DNA of 64,000 nt from Isoetes taiwanensis (taxonomy: Eukaryota > Streptophyta > Lycopodiopsida > Isoetales > Isoetaceae), in the NCBI GenBank assembly GCA_021234155.1, contig JAJEKV010000051.1:1304754-1368753 (forward strand), in the 5' to 3' direction. Below the pieces are notes generated by a model. That model ran no database searches. It was not told where the DNA came from and saw nothing but the letters and a program-made list of their open reading frames with translations. The translations under genes and the position numbers were made by a program. Of this stretch, positions 47,112-59,500 are shown in pieces; the first letter of the stretch is position 1; every line of letters begins with the position of its first letter.

Positions 47112-50100
47112 AGAGAGAGAGAGAGAGAGAATGAATGAATGTTTTGAATGAATGTTTTTATTATTTTGTCGTCAGACCATCAGGTCTATATGACAATGAC
47201 ATTTTCATACTAACAACCCCCCGTTCACGAGTTGATGTCACTCCAAGAGAGCATCATCCAACTCGAACTCCTGGTCTCTCTCATGTTCTTCATACATACC
47301 GAGTAAGTCCTTGTAGTTCTTAATAGTCACCTCTCTTGTCTTCATAACTTCGATGAGGTAATTTCCTATAGTAGTGGCTGGAAGTGCAAAAAAGGCACTC
47401 AGTGTGGATATCGAGGAGATCCCAAACCGCTCTCTATCCAACTGATACGCCGGACACTTTAATACTACATGTTCCTCGTCTTCCACCTCATCCTCGCCAC
47501 ATACTTTGCATACTCTGTGGTACTTGGGAACATTCCCCCATCTCCCAATTTCGACCCCTAAGTGGTGTGAGCTCATCCGTAATCGACATATTAAATGTCT
47601 TTTATAGCAAGAAGTATGTCCAGATAGATGTGGTGCTTCTGATAGATTGCTATTAATGTGACACTTGTAGAATGCCATTTTCGTGCCCGGGTTACTCCAG
47701 ATTTTATGGCGTACATGTGCTCCTACCCATGCCATCATCTTATCTTCCTCATCCGGCAAATGATCCAAGTCCATGTTCCATTTTCTTAACCATCGTCTGA
47801 TGCTCATATGCCATCCCTTGTCTATGCTTTGCTTCATTGCTAACAATGGTAATCTATCTTCATCCATCGCCTGCACGCGCAACAAGTATTTAAGTGTTTG
47901 GGTAAGTGCTTCTACCTCCAATGCTACCAATCTTGATTCTGCTAGTAGCATATGGTATGGTGTTTGCACTTTGACCCCTAACTCAGCCAGCAAGAATTTT
48001 TTCTGGATCTTTTCTACTCTCTTCCACATGTCATCTGATAATCCCGGCCCCCAAGCTTCACATCCATACAAAACCACTGATTTAACAAGTGCTACATACA
48101 ACTTTTTTATCAATTCCCAATCAATGATACCTGTCTTGCTACACTGGCGTTGCATTGCATAGAGAGCTTTGATGCCCGCATCCGTACGTTGCTCAACCGC
48201 TTTGTTCCAACTGTAATTGTGGTCAATAACCAGCCCTAAATATTTATATGAGTTCGTAACTTCCACCTCCTTCCCATTATAGTAGAAGTGAAACCCGTCT
48301 CGAGACCTTGTGCCAAAAATCATGATCTTGGTCTTGGAGAGATTCACCTTCATAGCACATGCCTCACAAAAGCTTGCAAGCGCATCTAAATGTTTTTGCA
48401 TGTCTTTTGCATTTCTGGCAAATATTACAATGTCATCCGCATATAGCAGCGTCAATATTGTGTATCCCGCTAGTGGCGTGCCTACCCCTCCATGCTCCTG
48501 CATCCAGTTCTCTAACTGATCAATATAAATACCAAATAGGGTAGGGGAGAGGGGGCACCCTTGTCGGACCCCTATATTACTATCAACAGTTTCTTGGCAG
48601 TCTTGGTTGAAGGGGAAAGAGAGTTGCACCACTACCTTCTCATATAAGTTTGCAACCGCATTTCTCATTTCTGAGGGGACCCATATCGTCTCCATGTGAT
48701 CCCACATATTCCCTCTGTTTACTGTGTCAAATGCTTTCGCCAGGTCTACAAACAATGCAAATAGCGGTTTTTTTGTTTTTTTGATGGAGTCCATAATAGC
48801 CCTGATGGTAACCAAATGGTCGACAGTGCATCTTTTCGGCCTGAAACCTGCTTGCCCTGTAGCCCTGATGTGGTTCCTCTATGCCCACGTGCTTATATAC
48901 CGTTCTATTATTGTTGCATACAATTTAGCAAACAGGCTTCCAACCATTATCATTCTATAGTTCCCAGGGTCGTGTATGTCACCTGCTTTATGCAATGGTA
49001 CAACTCTATTCAGTTGCCAAGCGGATGGAAAGCCATTAGCCAGTGCATCATTTATCATGTTGGTCACCATTGTAAGCACTGTAGGGCCTGCCCATTTTAT
49101 CATTTCTGCTACTAGGCCGATTGCATCTGCTGCCCTGCCATAGGCTAGTTTGCTGATACCTTCTTTGACATCCTCTTCAGTTAGGACCAAAATGTCACCT
49201 TGCTTTTGCATTCTATCATCTAACCCAGCAATGTGGTAGAGTTTACGGACCTGCAATAAGAGTGCATCCACATCCAATTTTATTGTCTGTGGCCTCCTTG
49301 CCTTCAAGCGTGCCCAAAATTTGCGGGGGTCTATTAACAATTCATTTGCAAGTTCCTCTTGTTTTGTATTTATATACGCCCTTTTCTTCCTTTTGGTTAG
49401 CATGCGGTATTCTTTCCTAATCTTATCCCTGTCCCTCTTTTTTGCTGATTTAAACTCTCTTAGCTTCTGCTTACAGTCATTATCAAACCAGCTGTTGCAA
49501 GGTAAGCCTTTGGCTTTCCTTCTGGATTCAAAGCATTCCTTGGCTGCTCCTATGAGCATATCTGTAAGCAGCATATTTATTCCATTAGCATCCGAGGGCC
49601 AGGTAATCTGGCTAGCTTTTCCTTCACATATTGCCATAAATTTGTCCTTTTTTCTATGATGCATGCGTATACTTCTGAAACCCTTGTGCTCTGTATCACC
49701 CTGCTGCATGGAATTATACATGAATTGCACATCTAGCACTATGGGGTAATGGTCTGAAGTAGCATATGTATCGTCTACATAAAAACTATGCATTGTATCC
49801 ATCATATATGTTCCTGCTAGTGCAAAATGACCACACTGCTGCCTTTTCCCATAGAGCCAATGGAAGTACATTTACCAGAGTTTGGGAATTTTTGAATACC
49901 ATTCAAGATAATTAAATTCAGTCCGCTGCACATGTTAAGAAGGTGCGCACCTTGTGGGTTTGTCTCCTTATCTTCAGTTATGCGTGATAGTCCTAGTTCA
50001 GCAACATCATGCTCACTGGCCAGCTCCACCCATATGGGCTCTTCCCCGGCTGCAAATGAATGCTTGCTTACTAGCAATTCTGCTATTAAAATCCCCAAGC

Positions 50101-50121
50101 AGCAATATATCACCTTGTTTG
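47112..50121 (-). mobile_element. LINE copy NL8, 5'-truncated, young
   Basis: 3' tail GAATGAATGAATG follows an (AG)8 (47112-47130). The terminal stem-loop is AGACC-TGAT-GGTCT (about 47173-47187). The 5' break falls inside the endonuclease at KQGDILLLGDFNSR, directly against a GA-rich tract. ORF2 has few lesions. The flanking sequence is duplicated (47011-47111 and 50291-50391), suggesting an unusually long target-site duplication. Confidence 0.9.
47238..50110 (-). pseudogene. NL8 ORF2, one nonsense codon plus a frameshift
   Basis: The open frame 47238-49871 is continuous except for TAG at 48879-48881 (STWA*RNHIRATGQAGF). Order: KGLPCNSWFDNDCKQKLREF; LNRVVPLHKAGDIHDPGNYR; ALFVDLAKAFDTVNRGNMWD; IGVRQGCPLSPTLFGIYIDQ; the catalytic LLYADDIVIFARN (48432-48443 for YADD); YKYLGLVIDHNYSWNKAVEQ; LYGCEAWGPGLSDDMWKRVE; and the C-terminal CKVCGEDEVEDEEHVVLKCP. 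A frameshift near 49850 separates it from the upstream endonuclease part (GDFNSR near 50085, then EDKETNPQGAHLLNMCSGLN). The first half of the endonuclease and ORF1 are absent. Confidence 0.92.
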
Positions 50122-50290
50122 CTAAGAGAGGGAGAGAGAGGGAGAGAGAGAGAGAGAGAGGGGAGAGGGAGAGGGAGGGGGAGAGGGAGGGGAGGGGGAG
50201 GGGAGGGGAGGGGAGGGGAGGGGAGGGGAGGGGGGGGGGGAGGGGGAGGGGGAGGGGAGGGGAGAGAGGGAGAGAGGGAGAGAGAGAGAG
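50122..50290. repeat. GA/GGGA-rich tract, about 170 bp
   Basis: AGAGAGGG and GGGGAGGGGAGG units between the NL8 5' break and the Harbinger left end. More G-rich than the pure (AG)n tracts elsewhere. Confidence 0.9.
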
Positions 50291-50708
50291 ATGCGTTGGC
50301 CACATGCTGACTTAGAGATTACGAGAGACAATACGAGAGATGAGAGATGGGAGAGAGATGGGTGAGAGTGGGAAAACCCAACTCTCACCTTGAGAGATGA
50401 TTCGCCCCTAATAGCCGTTAGGGGCGTCTTCATTGCCTACTAACCATACATTTAGGCTTAATTTTCGCGGCCTGAAAAAACTGCCCGAAATGTTTTCCAC
50501 ACCGAAAATCAGGGGCGCCATTTCCCCTAATTCTTGCAAAAGTATCCAATTTCTCGAAGCCATTAGCCGATTACGATCCAGGTATTCGTCATATTTCGCA
50601 ACCATTTGCATTCTGTTTTTTGAGCATTCATACATTAGATTTTGAACTTCAATTTCGCTATCCCAGAAACTGTTTCTTCCTTATTCTGCTACAACTATTT
50701 GGATTCAG

Positions 50709-51896
50709 ATGTCTAAGGCCTCTCGATCTGCTTTGCCAGCAAGCAGGAAGCCTTTCGTGCCTCCTCGGGTTGAAAAAATGGCCCCAAGAAGGACCCAGAA
50801 AATGACAGGCCAGATCTCCATGGATGTGCATTTGGAGACAAATTCTGAGCCAATTCCATCACCAAGATAGCCAAACGAAAGGAGATCCAAACGAGTATTG
50901 AGCGAAATTCAGGCCTCCTCTGATATTGTGAGTGAATCTTTTGAATCTGAAGCTGCCTTGGCTCTTGTTGTGCACAAGAAAGAGAATTCAAAAGTGATAG
51001 ACATAAAGAAAAGAAAGTCTCCTGTGCAATGGACAGATCAAGGTGTCTCCACTTTCCTCAACCTCTTAAATGAGATGAAATTAGTAACTAATGGCACCCT
51101 CAACCTCTCTAACACACAATGGAGAGAAACTATGATCAAATTGCAGCCTATAGTTGGGGGTTTAGTGGAGCTGAGACAACTTAGGAACAAATGGGATAAG
51201 CTCCAAGCTAAATTCAAAGATGAGAAGGAGGCTTGTAGCCAGACGGGGTCGGAACCTTCAACTTGGCAGTGGTATGACAGAATGGAAGAGGTGAAGTATG
51301 GTGTAACTTCAGATAATCCAATTCCAGGGGCTGGGGATGATAGCGATTTTGGGAATGAAGCTTTTGATGCTGCAGACTTGCATACAAATTTCTCAGAATC
51401 ATTCATGAATGACACTTTCTTTGAAACTGTTGGAACAGATGCAGCATTTGAGGACCACTTCGAAAGCATTCCACCCAATTCAAATAATAATGTAAACACG
51501 GGAAATCCGAACAGTTCAGTCATGCCCGACATTCCAAGCAATAGGACACCAACAGGAAACCAGACAGATTCTTCTAGTCCTAGATCAGCTGCATGTAATC
51601 AGCCTGGAGTTTGTGGAAAACCAACAAGTAGAAAGAGGTTGCAGATAGATGAGGACATTGCAATGGGAATATCACAAATGGCAAGCACATTCGGGGACAC
51701 TGAGGTAAAGAAATTGGATTTCCTGAAAGAAGAAAGTGCAAGAAAAATTGAGTTGGTTAGGGAATTGGAAACAATAAGGTCTGCCAACAGCTTGAAAATT
51801 GCTGAGTCTATGGCTGCGATGACTCAAAGCATTTGTGAAATGACAAAGGAGACATTGCTCGAAATTGCTAAACTAGCTGCCAAGAGCAAGGATTAG
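50709..51896 (+). pseudogene. Harbinger ORF1, Myb/SANT-like DNA-binding protein, one nonsense codon
   Basis: The frame runs from ATG 50709 (MSKASRSALPASRKPFVPPR) to 51896 and is interrupted only by TAG at 50868-50870, between PIPSPR and PNERRSKRVLSE. The full reading would be 395 residues. A Myb/SANT-like (trihelix-type) domain lies at about 105-197: VQWTDQGVSTFLNLLNEMK, LRNKWDKLQAKFKDEKEA and WQWYDRMEEVKYG. A Ser/Asn-rich linker follows and the C-terminal part is helical (about 320-395: KLDFLKEESARKIELVRELE). In PIF/Harbinger elements this protein binds the TIRs and brings in the transposase. A start after the stop would keep the Myb domain, so partial function is possible. Confidence 0.85.
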
Positions 51897-52107
51897 AGGC
51901 TCGTTTTCAGTTTTCTGCGTTTTTGAAATTCTATTTTGGAACTGTCTCAAACCCACCAGTATTCTAAATATTGATTGACTTGTGCTGGCCTATTTCTTTA
52001 GTATTAATTATTATTGCCTACTAGTCGCAATCACCCAAATTCGAAAAGGCAATTTAAGCTTTCTCGAAATCCTTGCATGCAAGTCGCTCCTCAATATGGT
52101 TTGAAGC

Positions 52108-52443
52108 ATGAACCGGAAATGCCCGAGGTCTCCAAGTGTTTCCTCTTCCTCTTCCTTGCCTCCAGATTCTTCTGCTCTTTTTTCCAGTTCAGAGTCCTAT
52201 TACTCTGAATATTCTTCATTTCCGACTACTAGTGAAGAAATTCTTCCTGAAAGTAGTGCAGAAGCTCCTGAGATAAGTGCTCATCCAGTGAGCTTAGAAA
52301 ACCTAGTGCAGGAGAACCTGGTGCAGGAAGAACACGATGTTGAGCAAGAAGAAAGCCAATACTCCTCCCCCTCGGTTGAGGTTGCAAAAGCTGAAGTGGA
52401 AATCTTGTCCCACAAGCTTATCCATTGTACCTTCTCCAAGTAG
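52108..52443 (+). CDS. Short Ser/Glu-rich ORF inside the Harbinger element, 111 aa
   Basis: ATG at 52108, ending CTFSK-stop. Composition is Ser/Glu/Pro-rich: SSSESYYSEYSSFPTTSEEI and VQENLVQEEHDVEQEESQYS, with the LVQENLVQEEHD repeat. No domain is recognised. Between the two canonical genes it could be an additional exon, a relic or chance. Low confidence. Confidence 0.3.
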   Translation: MNRKCPRSPSVSSSSSLPPDSSALFSSSESYYSEYSSFPTTSEEILPESSAEAPEISAHPVSLENLVQENLVQEEHDVEQEESQYSSPSVEVAKAEVEILSHKLIHCTFSK

Positions 52444-53236
52444 ACCATTACTAATTTTTTGGAAATGGAGGTGAATATAGAAGCCGAGGTTTTGGAATGG
52501 GCGAGAAATTCTGCCAAGAACCGGACCGCCCATATGGAATGTGTGTACATTAGGCATGAAGCAAAATGGTGCCTCCATGAAATACGAAGTGTAACCTTTC
52601 AGTGCGAGCTATGTCCTAGGTCTCTGTGTTAAAGCCTTGGCCATGAGAAAAAAAAAACATGATATGTCTCACCTTTTTTTGTGTTGTCCATTTTCTTTTT
52701 GTAACAGGCTTTTGTTGTATATAAAATGGCATGCATGCCATTTTTTTACTGATGTAACTGCTCGAAAACTGACAAATGAAATACACTATGCCCATCTATT
52801 CATGCAGATCACCTTTGCTCATTGGAAGGCGTGCATTTTTTTGTTTTATACTGTGAAGTCATTTGACTCACAATGATTGTAACAGGCTGCTCAGATACTG
52901 AAATGTTTTGAACAGGGCAGCATATGCACATGTAATGAAATGTTATGAATACATACATGGTTTATCCTACTTATACCTGTATTGTTGATTTCTTATAGTC
53001 TTCTTTGTTTTTTAATGTGAAGTCATTTGACTCACAATGTCTGTAACAGGCTGCTCAGTATTGATATTGAAATGTTTTGAGCTCTAAACTATATGTTGGA
53101 AATTAAGCTCTAAATTTATGCTTCAAACATATTTATCTTTTCATCATTCTGTAAAGATGCAGGACAGAGAATTAAAGAGGTCAAATCGAGAATAGAATTG
53201 AATTATGAATTTCATTTTTTTGGCCACAAAATTCAT

Positions 53237-54508
53237 TCAGAGGAGCACATGTCCATCCAGATTCCCAAATAACACGTGCCTCATTTGATCATCTTGTTTT
53301 TTCAAGGACCTGTTCATGGCTTCTGTTTCATAGTAATATATTGGTGGAGGATTGTCTTCAATTGGCAGCATGTCCCAGCCCTTGTCTTCCATTATACAAA
53401 AGTTCCAAAGAACACAACGTATGATCTTGGAGGCTTTGCCAACATGTACAAGCAAGTGTTTCAGAATTCTGAATTTTTCCTTGACAATGCCAAATCCATT
53501 TTCTACACACACTCTGCCCCTACAAATCCTTTTGTTAAACTTACCATAAGTACCACGATTTTGAGGAAAAACTTTAAGGAGAAAGGGCCTGCTAGAATAA
53601 GCTGAATCACCTAATAGTAGTGGTGGAATAGTTACCTGAACCTCTTGGTAAGTAGGCTGCCCCTTCTTCAGTTTTTTGCCACTCAGAGTCACCATTGGTT
53701 CCTGCAAAATTTGTTTGGAGGCAATTTTATTATAGATGGAGCTCTTCTTGAACTGGTTGGAATCATGGACTAAACCTGTTCTTGTTACACAAACATTTAT
53801 AAACAATCTGCTATGTGTCACAATTCCTTGCAGGAGACATGAGTGCCTCTTATGTCTGCTGTAATAGTCATCCCCGTTGTCCCTTTTTTTGGGTTTCCTC
53901 CATAAAAAGATGTGGGAACCGTCAACTGCACCATATATATTGGGCACCCCAGTTGCATCATGGAATTCCTTAATACACTGAGTTAATCTTGCTCCTGTAG
54001 GCATGGCAACAAACCGTTTGTAAAGCATTGTCTTCGAGGCCAATACAAGCGTGACTTTCTTGGTATATTTTTGCACTGTTGCTTTCCCAACATAAAATCT
54101 CTGTTCCACATGTAAGGGCATATCCCCCTGTGCTAGAAAATACAGAACCATAGCAACTGCTTTCCTTGGATCAACAGGGGGCCTTACTTTAATCCCAGGC
54201 CTGACGAGATAAGGCACAATTAAACCTACCAGTCTCTCAAATGTGGCCCTTCTCATCCTGTAAAATTGGTGCCACATATCGTCTTCAAAGGATGGCAGAC
54301 AATTCCAAGCATGGTTATCGATATTATCCCACTGTGTTCTTTGCCTTGGAGCAATCCAAAATCTTCTTGGTGGTCTTCTGACCCTACAGGAGCCCACTAC
54401 CATTAAAGCTGCAGATGCGCAAAAAAACAAACTATTGTTATCTTCTAAAACTTCATCATCAAACATGTTCATTGGGTCTTCGAGGTCGTTGAGCGCAAGT
54501 AGCTGCAT
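53237..54508 (-). CDS. PIF/Harbinger DDE transposase, about 423 aa
   Basis: I use the ATG at 54506-54508 (MQLLALNDLEDPMNMFDDEV); the frame extends 11 codons upstream only to a TTG, with a stop beyond. No internal stop. Numbered from this ATG: helix-turn-helix-like PLHVEQRFYVGKATVQKYTK (about 131-150); first catalytic Asp196 in NIYGAVDGSH; second Asp249 in LVHDSNQF; LLLGDSAYSSRPFLL (Asp301); and Glu336 in RVCVENGFGIVKEKFRIL. These fit the DDE_4/HARBI1-type transposase, and all the acidic residues are present. It cuts and pastes the element with help from ORF1. It converges on ORF1, and the pair marks an autonomous-type element, though ORF1 is broken. Confidence 0.93.
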   Translation of the reverse strand: MQLLALNDLEDPMNMFDDEVLEDNNSLFFCASAALMVVGSCRVRRPPRRFWIAPRQRTQWDNIDNHAWNCLPSFEDDMWHQFYRMRRATFERLVGLIVPYLVRPGIKVRPPVDPRKAVAMVLYFLAQGDMPLHVEQRFYVGKATVQKYTKKVTLVLASKTMLYKRFVAMPTGARLTQCIKEFHDATGVPNIYGAVDGSHIFLWRKPKKRDNGDDYYSRHKRHSCLLQGIVTHSRLFINVCVTRTGLVHDSNQFKKSSIYNKIASKQILQEPMVTLSGKKLKKGQPTYQEVQVTIPPLLLGDSAYSSRPFLLKVFPQNRGTYGKFNKRICRGRVCVENGFGIVKEKFRILKHLLVHVGKASKIIRCVLWNFCIMEDKGWDMLPIEDNPPPIYYYETEAMNRSLKKQDDQMRHVLFGNLDGHVLL

Positions 54509-54839
54509 ACAGTATCTCTGGAATGCAAATCCGAGTGTCAAGGCCCGAAAAAAGCATGGAAATCATGCCAAGAATGACCGGATCCATGGTTTAGCGGCCG
54601 GAATTCAAAGCGTAGAGAGGCAAAACTAGAAATGAAATATCCCACATAGACTGCCGAACCAAGAAGAACACAGACTTGAATATCCCACAATTTGGCACCC
54701 GAATGGAATGTTACGGTCAAATTATCCCACAAAGAACTCGCCGACCGGAATGGAAAATTCGGCAAACAGCAAAAAATCTGTCCATAACCGAGGCTGTTAA
54801 GCTTCGAGAGACAATTGTCTCTCCTCTCTCTGCAGGACG

Positions 54840-56520
54840 TTCCAAAGCCAAAGATTATAACGGTCCCGGGCATTATCTTTCGTCTTGTCTCACGCAGCAT
54901 TAACGCCCTCCAACCGACGTGTAATGTACGACGCAGCCCAGTGAGTAGCCCTAGGGGGCAACTTGCTAGGTATGTGCACTTCTTATTAATGTGCACATGC
55001 ACATTTATTAAGGTGCACACATTTCCATGTAGGCACATTTGGCCACCTAGCCATTAAAGGCAAGTGGGCCCATTTCCAATTATCCCACATGCCTAAAGGG
55101 ATAATTGGAAACCCTAAGCCCCAACCCTTGCCTATTTAAGTAGAAGAACCCTAACTTGCTCATTTTTCGTTCCTAGGGTTTTAGAGCTCTGTTTTGGCTG
55201 CTCTATGAGTCAAAACCGCCTCCCAGACTCCGTCTGAGAGAATGGCACCATTAGTTTCCCTTGATTCGAAAGCGGCCAAGAGGGATGGTCGAACTTCGTG
55301 TCGAGGAGCAAACTCATGGATCAGGGATGTAGTCGATTTAATGGTCTAAACCGTTTTCCAGTCATTGTATCAATAGGTTTAGCCTATTAAATCGCCTTTA
55401 GCAGCTATCTAGATCTCTAGATGAGTAGATACCGGGACTCTAACTAAAGAACCTAACTCTATGATATAGATTAGATCTATGTTCTTTAGTTCTTACGTGA
55501 TGTATATGGATGATGTATCTCTGTGAACTCCTTGTATTGGGAAGGGGGTAGAGACTTCAAGCTTGGTAGTAGATGCTCCTAGATTAGCCTCTCTAGCACA
55601 CCATAGATTCGGCCTACGGTACAAGAGCCACACCTGGTTGTGGGTGAAGGGGCGGACCGGCCGAAAGGAGGTTCGTGTTCGACTCTTGAACGATCCCTCC
55701 GTGTGTAAGGCCTACCGGGATCATTGTGACTAGGTCTAATGGCTTACCAATCGAGTGTGTGGGTAAGGCATGGGCTCGACACCGCGAAGTGGTGTTCATG
55801 ACTTTCCAAGGGTTCAATCGAATACGGGCAAGGGGCCCCTAGTCACCTTGAGTCGGCATGTAGATCTCCTCGGAGGGAGTGATCCCTACCGCCCCATCGG
55901 AACGGGATGATGACCCGGGGAGTAGCCCTTTTGGCTATGCATCCCGCTGGCTCTGGCCAGTCCCGACACTTTTCAGCCTACTCTGCAAAGTGTGCACAGG
56001 AGGGGCGGATGGAGTGGACAACCCTATGCCATGTTCTTATGCCAGCCAAATCCATTGCCATGAATTCTGTCTGCAATGAACTCTGGAGACCCAAGCCGTC
56101 AGTCATCCCTTTGAGTCTGAGCCTTGGGTAGGATTCCCTATGTGATGTGCTGATCTTTGTCTATGCAGATATGTGGAGGACCATCCTTCGTGATGGTCAT
56201 ATGATGTTGATGTATGTACTACTGACATGTATGTTTACGCTTCCGCAGCTAGGTAGGCCCTGAGGGAGACAGGGTAAAGGACCCCTTCATTCTTCCCACT
56301 GGAACTCTTCAAGGTTGCAGTGATACGTGGAGGGCCCTATATTAGCATGGAGCTGGTATGGGGGATGAACTCCTGTTTGTATACGGTGAGTGCACCGTAT
56401 ATGAGTAGGGGACGTCACATCCTCCCAAAAAAATACGTACATTTAGGGGAGGAGACGTATATGACGAGGTCTATGAGAGAGATCACGTCTGCAGACCACC
56501 AGGTCTATGAGAGAGAAAGA
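54840..56520. mobile_element. Ty3-like LTR sequence, complex
   Basis: On the plus strand, TGTAATGTACG (54917) to CCCTAGGGGGCAACTTGC and onward (TATTTAAG near 55132, AAACCCTAA) resembles the 3' LTR at 61.9-62.3 kb read in its own sense. At 56412-56430 the plus strand reads GGACGTCACATCCTCCC, which matches 62318-62334 and looks like the start of an LTR in the opposite sense, after its polypurine tract. So two LTR-like pieces in opposite orientations, or one rearranged solo LTR, occupy this stretch. No coding region, and no clean target duplication found. Confidence 0.5.
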
Positions 56521-56578
56521 AAGAAAGAAAGTTTATTATGTCCATTGGGAGGCCTCAAAGGCCTATTAGACAATCAAT

Positions 56579-59500
56579 TTAAATATCTTCATAAAATAAT
56601 AGATGAGTTTCCATATCCTCATCTAGCTCATCACTCTCACTCCAGTTATCTGAATCATCATCATCAATATTCTGTTGTGATTCTAAACATGTATCTCTAT
56701 GTCGCAAAAGTTCAACCAAATAACTCCCCATCATATCACTATTATATGTGAAGAGGGTCGGGAGATCTACATGGTCTATCCCATATTTAACCCTTAATGT
56801 ATCATATGCCACACACGAAGTAATGTATGGTCCTCGTCCTCAACCTGATTTGTGTTACAGACCTTTGATCTCTCGGTATGATATGTCCCCATCTACCTGT
56901 TTCCACCCCCAAATGATGCGAGCTAAGACGGATCCTGCTAATAGTGTGTCTCTTTTGCATTGATATATTTGCCTGTAAATGTATTGCTGCCCCCAAGTCT
57001 GGGTTTATATTTTGTTTATGTAAGATCATCTTAGTCTTAGGTTGCATCCATAGCTTCCTATGTATCCGGCTAGAAAGCCATTTTGCATCTCATCTAGATC
57101 ATTTCATCCAGTTCAATACCCCATTTGGCAAGCCATTTTGCAGTATCATGCCATATCCCCTTCTCTTTACTGGATTTCAGGGCCCTATGCGCAAGCCGAG
57201 ACTCATCTTGGGCTAACACCTTCTTGAAGTAGGTAACACACCTCAAAATTGCTTCTCCTTCAAGTGGCATGAGGCCACTTTCTACTAACATCATTGGGTA
57301 TGGTGTTTGGGTCTTGACTCCTAGCTCTAGTCTTAAAAATGTCTTTAAGACTTGCTCCATATCATCCCATAGACATTGAGGAAGACTTCGCACCCATACA
57401 AGAGCACACTCTGCACTAGGGATTGATACAACTTCATCTTAAGAGCCCAGGACTACACATGTATTCTTCGACACATGCTTTGTAATGCATATAGTGCTCT
57501 TTGCTCTCCAGCAACTCGTTGTGTAATACATGCATTTCACCTATGGTTTCTGAAAATAAGACCCAAGTATTTGTAAGAGTTGCACATAGTTACAGAATTT
57601 CCCTTATAACTGAAAATTGACTCTTGTCTAAGGGCCCCAACGACCATGATGCTTGTTTTATCCAAATTTACTTGCATACCAGTCTGGTCACAAAAAACAG
57701 CCAATCCGTTTAAGTGTTCCTGCACATGCTCTTTTGACCGTGCAAAGATGACCACATCATCTGCATACATGAGTAACTGAACAATATATCCATGTAATTC
57801 CATTCCTCCTGGGCAGTTAGTATTAAGCCAAGCTTCAAGACTATCAATAAACAGGCCAAACAATGTGGGGGACAACGGGCATCCCTGTTTCACCCCAATA
57901 TTGCTTTCTACATGCGCTGAAATTTCAAATGAGAAGGGTTGGGATAATTCCACCAGTACCTTTTCATAATGCATTTGCACAGCTCCCCTGAGTTCAAGTG
58001 GTACATTAAGTGTCTCCATCCTCTCCCATAGTTTCATCCGAGGGACCTTATCAAAGGCTTTTTTGAAATCAACAAAAGCCATAAATATTGGTTTTTTAGT
58101 TCCCTTAACCTTGTCAAAAATTGTTTTCAACACCAACAAATGGTCTAATGTGGACCTGCCCTGTCTAAATCCTGCCTGTGTTTCAGCCCTTTTTTGGTTA
58201 AATTCTGCCCATGTGCTCAATTTCTTTTCCAAAATGCATGCAAAAAGCTTTGAAAACAAGTTACTTACAAGAATTGTCTTGTAGTTGTTTGCTTCATGAC
58301 AGGATCCTCCTTTATGGATCGGGACTACTCTGTTTCTGCTCCAATCAAATGGCAGACCGTGTTCCAATGCTTGGTTAAGCATGAACGTCAGTGTAGGAAT
58401 GATACTTGGCCCTGCCCATTTTAGGTGTTCTGCACTAAGACCGTTCAGATCAGATGCTTTGCCATATGATAGAGAGGCAATCCCATCAGTGACATCCTCT
58501 TCCTTCATTGTCAAGGTCGATCTGATGCCTTTTATGTGAGGCATGTCAGCGTTATGGTACAAAGCCACAACATGTTGCCATAATTCCTGTGCTTCCAACT
58601 GGATATCAGCCTGGGTATGTTTTTTAAGCTCCTTCCAAAATAATTTAGGCTCTTCCAAATATCTTGAGCACAGAATTTGCTGCTTGTTCTTGAGGTATTG
58701 TCTCTTCTTAGACCTTGTAACTTGTTTGTATTTCTGTTTGTAATATGTCTTAACAGATTGATCACAAGTTTTCCACTGTTTTTTGGCATCTCGGCATGCT
58801 TGGTCGAACCATGCTTTGCATGGTAAACCCTTACGTGCTCTATGTGAGGCAAAGATTTCATGGGACGCAGTCTCCAAAATGTGTACTAGTTGCTGGTTCA
58901 TGGTGGACAGATCCTCTCCCCATTGTGTATGGGTCAGTTTGTCTGCAACACAATCTCGGTATTGAACACGCAGGTGGGGCTTCAGAATATATCTCCTTTG
59001 TTTATGTTGTGGTTTTGGAGCAGGCTGCACAACATTGAGCTTAAAATGCAATGGGGTGTGATCGGATTCCAACTCTTCATCTCCTACTATGAAATCAGTG
59101 AGATCATGGGTAGTTTCTTCCGACATTGCTAAATAATCAACCGTGCTCCGAGATCTACAAGTATTTTTTTATGGTATGTGGAAACCTGTCAAGACCATTG
59201 CAGATTATGAGACCTGCACTGCTACACAAAGAGAGGAATTTCCTGCCACTTCTGGTTATAGTCAAATCCTTGGATTGCCTTCTTTTTCCCAATATTTGCA
59301 TCCCTTGTTCGTCTACTTCCTCTAACCAGATCGGGTCTTTATCCATTGTGTATGTGGTGGCTTGCAAATTGCCAATCCGTCCGTTAAAATCTCCTACTAA
59401 GATGATCTTACCATGCTCCTGGAAGTGGATCAGATCTTGTTCTAATGAGAAAAATAAATCCTCATTTGATGCATCAGTCTCCGAATATGTTTTTGTATGC

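Larger units (their letters stand above)
50291..54840. mobile_element. PIF/Harbinger DNA transposon with two convergent genes
   Basis: The left end TGCGTTGGCCACATGC is followed by about 150 bp shared with the 1.55 kb TIR element. ORF1 (+) and transposase (-) point toward each other. The right side keeps only the inner part of the inverted repeat, GTTAAGCTTCGAGAGACAAT at about 54800-54820, and stops near 54835, so about 100 bp of the right TIR seem lost. I cannot read a TWA target duplication because the left end abuts the GA tract. Confidence 0.75.

Noticed and set aside
54538-55038. 166-codon minus-strand ORF upstream of the transposase
   Set aside because: Crosses the Harbinger edge into LTR-like DNA and shows no domain; not a transposase exon that I can support.
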